Shown here: piece by piece, positions 62,267-64,000 of the stretch
Position numbering within the stretch: position 1 is the first letter of the stretch
How the letters are laid out: each line of letters opens with the position of its first letter
Assembly (NCBI GenBank): GCA_020638525.1
Contig: JACKIL010000011.1
Location: 7,897 to 71,896 of the forward strand
Length of the DNA stretch: 64,000 bases
Source: Caulobacterales bacterium
Lineage (GTDB): Bacteria; Pseudomonadota; Alphaproteobacteria; Caulobacterales; Parvularculaceae
Direction of reading: 5' to 3'
Translations under genes and position numbers: made by a program
The notes under the pieces: model-generated
The model's input: only the letters and a program-made list of their open reading frames with translations
Database searches by the model: none
What the model was told of the DNA's origin: nothing

Positions 62267-63402
62267 AGGCGCCGTCGCGTCTCGACACGTCATCGCTCGC
62301 GCGCTGGTTCTGGACTGTCGACCATGTCAGCCTCGCGCTTGTCGCGCTCATTGCGATGATCGGCGCGGTGTTGTTGATGGCGGCGGGGCCAGCGGCGGCT
62401 GCACGTCTTCATATCTCCGACAGTTTTCATTTTCCGGTTCGCCAGTTCGTCTTTCTTGCGCCTGCGCTCATCCTCATGCTCTCGGTCTCGATGCTTTCGC
62501 CCTTGCAGGCGCGGCGCCTGGGCGCGCTCGTTTTCATCGGCGCTGTTGTGTTGATGGCGGTCGCGCTCTTCTTCTCGCCGGAAGTGAACGGCGCCAAGCG
62601 CTGGCTTTCCTTCGGCTCATTCGCGCTCCAACCTTCAGAGCTTGCAAAACCGGGCTTCATCGTCGTCGCCGCGTGGATGCTCGGCGAAGGCGTTCGCAAT
62701 CCGCGCTTTCCGGGCGCGGCGATCGCGCTCTCTTTATACTTCGTGTTGATGGTGATGCTCGTCATGCAGCCGGACTATGGTCAGGCGGCGCTCCTCACCG
62801 CCGTGTGGATGACGATGTTCTTCGTCGTCGGCTGGAACTGGCTGTGGATTGCAGGGCTCGGGATTATCGGCGGCGCCGGCATCGTCGGCGGCTATTTCTT
62901 CTCGCCCCACCTTGCGCGCCGTATCGATGCGTTTCTGCATCCAGAAGGCGGCGAGACCTATCAGGTCGACAAGGCGATGCAGGCGATCGCGCATGGCGGC
63001 CTCATCGGCAAAGGCGGGGAGGGCGCGACCGTGAAGATGCAGCTTCCCGACGCGCATACGGATTTCATCTTTGCTGTCGCCGGTGAAGAAGGGGGGTTCA
63101 TTCTCTGCTTCATCATCATGGCGCTCTTCGCCGCGCTCGTCATTCGGCTGATGATGAAGTCGACAGCGCTCAAAAGCGTCTTCGCGCAATGCGCCGTTTG
63201 CGGGCTCGCGGCGATGATCGGCCTTCAGAGCTTCATCAATATGGCGGTCAATCTTCGCGCGCTGCCGGCGAAGGGCATGACCTTGCCGTTCATTTCTTAT
63301 GGCGGTTCTTCGCTGCTCGCGACGGGCCTCACGCTTGGTCTCGCGCTGGCGCTCACGCGCGCGCAGGGCCCCGTTCGCCGGCGCAGGGAGATCATGCCGT
63401 GA
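62263..63402 (+). CDS. ftsW: Division SEDS glycosyltransferase FtsW
   Basis: 379 residues, about ten helices. SEDS landmarks: GAKRWLSFGSFALQPSELAK, MQPDYGQAAL and LPFISYGGSSLLATGL. It polymerises septal glycan with FtsI. Overlaps murG by 4. Confidence 0.96.
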   Translation: MKAPSRLDTSSLARWFWTVDHVSLALVALIAMIGAVLLMAAGPAAAARLHISDSFHFPVRQFVFLAPALILMLSVSMLSPLQARRLGALVFIGAVVLMAVALFFSPEVNGAKRWLSFGSFALQPSELAKPGFIVVAAWMLGEGVRNPRFPGAAIALSLYFVLMVMLVMQPDYGQAALLTAVWMTMFFVVGWNWLWIAGLGIIGGAGIVGGYFFSPHLARRIDAFLHPEGGETYQVDKAMQAIAHGGLIGKGGEGATVKMQLPDAHTDFIFAVAGEEGGFILCFIIMALFAALVIRLMMKSTALKSVFAQCAVCGLAAMIGLQSFINMAVNLRALPAKGMTLPFISYGGSSLLATGLTLGLALALTRAQGPVRRRREIMP

Positions 63403-64000
63403 GCGGAAAGCTGATCGCGCTCGCCGCCGGCGGCACGGGCGGCCACATGTTTCCAGCCGAAGCGCTGGCGCAGGAATTGAAACGCCGCGGCGACCGAGTG
63501 TTGCTGGTGACGGATGCGCGGGGCGCGCGTTACGCAGCGAATTTCCCGGCCGACGAACGCTTCGAGATTTCGGCGGCGAGCCCCAATGTCGGTGGCCCAG
63601 TCGCCAAAGGTCTCGCCGCGCTCTCCATGGCGGGTGGGCTCTTCACGACGCTCATTGAATTCCGCAAGCGTAAAGTCGCCGCCGCAATCGGCTTTGGCGG
63701 CTATCCGTCGCTTCCAGCAATGAAAGCGGCCGCGCTCCTCGGTATTCCTTACGGCGTGCATGAACAGAACGGCGTTCTCGGCCGTGCGAACCGCATGCTC
63801 GCAAAGGACGCCGCTTTCACCGCGCACGCATTTCCGGTGCTCGAAAAGGCGCCCAAGACGGCGCGCCTCATCGAAGTCGGCAATCCTGTCCGTGACGCAG
63901 TCGCGGCGCTCGCGGATGCGCCCTATGAAGCGCCGGGCGATGTCGGGCCGATCCGCGTTCTGATCTTCGGCGGCAGCCAGGGCGCTTCCATCTTCTCGAA
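63399..64000 (+). CDS. murG: UDP-GlcNAc:lipid I transferase MurG (3' truncated by window)
   Basis: Starts at GTG 63399 inside the ftsW stop. The GGTGGHMFPAEALA glycosyltransferase motif and GFGGYPSLPAMKAA identify MurG. 200 codons are visible, and the gene continues beyond the window. Converts lipid I to lipid II. Confidence 0.95.
   Translation, partial: MSGKLIALAAGGTGGHMFPAEALAQELKRRGDRVLLVTDARGARYAANFPADERFEISAASPNVGGPVAKGLAALSMAGGLFTTLIEFRKRKVAAAIGFGGYPSLPAMKAAALLGIPYGVHEQNGVLGRANRMLAKDAAFTAHAFPVLEKAPKTARLIEVGNPVRDAVAALADAPYEAPGDVGPIRVLIFGGSQGASIFS

Overview
The window is chromosomal DNA of a GC-rich, aerobic to microaerobic Gram-negative alphaproteobacterium. CtrA beside a FliJ-like flagellar gene, NsrR/Rrf2 control, EcfG-type stress promoters (GGAAC-N16/17-(C/T)GTT), a complete ectoine/hydroxyectoine locus and three TonB-dependent receptors fit a marine or mildly halophilic member of the Caulobacterales/Parvularculales side of the class. 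That placement is inference from gene content. I see no rRNA, tRNA, CRISPR array, insertion sequence or prophage. Coding density is high and base composition looks even.

Layout. (1) 0-3.6 kb: the tail of an autotransporter and a TonB-dependent receptor. (2) 4.0-12.9 kb: compatible-solute island. A DoeA-like M24 hydrolase gene lies next to ectR (MarR), which is divergent from ectA-ectB-ectC-ectD-ask. These are followed by an unknown 102-residue gene, an easily missed 40-residue membrane peptide and an SSS symporter. (3) 12.9-19.2 kb: cytochrome bd oxidase, with cydDC divergent from cydA-cydB-cydX around an FNR-like box. (4) 19.2-23.1 kb: NO/redox stress group of nsrR, a ferritin-like protein, a 1-Cys peroxiredoxin behind a perfect FNR box, an SQR-like flavoprotein and a heme c lipoprotein. 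(5) 23.1-26.9 kb: GFA-type enzyme, unknown periplasmic protein, DUF1801 protein, voltage-gated-type K+ channel with a zinc ribbon, AraC regulator. (6) 27-34 kb: a five-gene minus-strand set (TonB receptor, EthD-like, amidohydrolase, two metallo-beta-lactamase-fold hydrolases) in which every product has an export signal. It looks like an undescribed uptake-and-hydrolysis pathway in the envelope. (7) 34.3-41.6 kb: envelope/general stress region with an ECF sigma factor, PerM-like protein, DUF883, holin-like, DUF1328 and CsbD proteins, a phosphoesterase and a lipid kinase. Five EcfG-like promoters precede genes here. (8) 41.8-51 kb: orphan moaA, a ZnuD-like receptor pair, cspA, a 1,179-residue beta-helix/RTX mosaic protein, a FrnE-like DsbA protein and a crotonase. 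(9) 51.2-64 kb: ctrA, a fliJ-like gene and the division/cell-wall cluster mraZ-rsmH-ftsL-ftsI-murE-murF-mraY-murD-ftsW-murG. MurG runs off the end.

How it fits together: osmoprotection (ectoines), microaerobic/NO-tolerant respiration, redox defence and a general stress regulon lie beside the cell-cycle and division core. The least explained parts are the exported hydrolase set at 27-34 kb, the two small genes appended to the ectoine operon, and the RTX mosaic protein. Short sites (FNR, NsrR, EctR, MraZ, LexA, EcfG) are motif matches made by eye and should be read as candidates.
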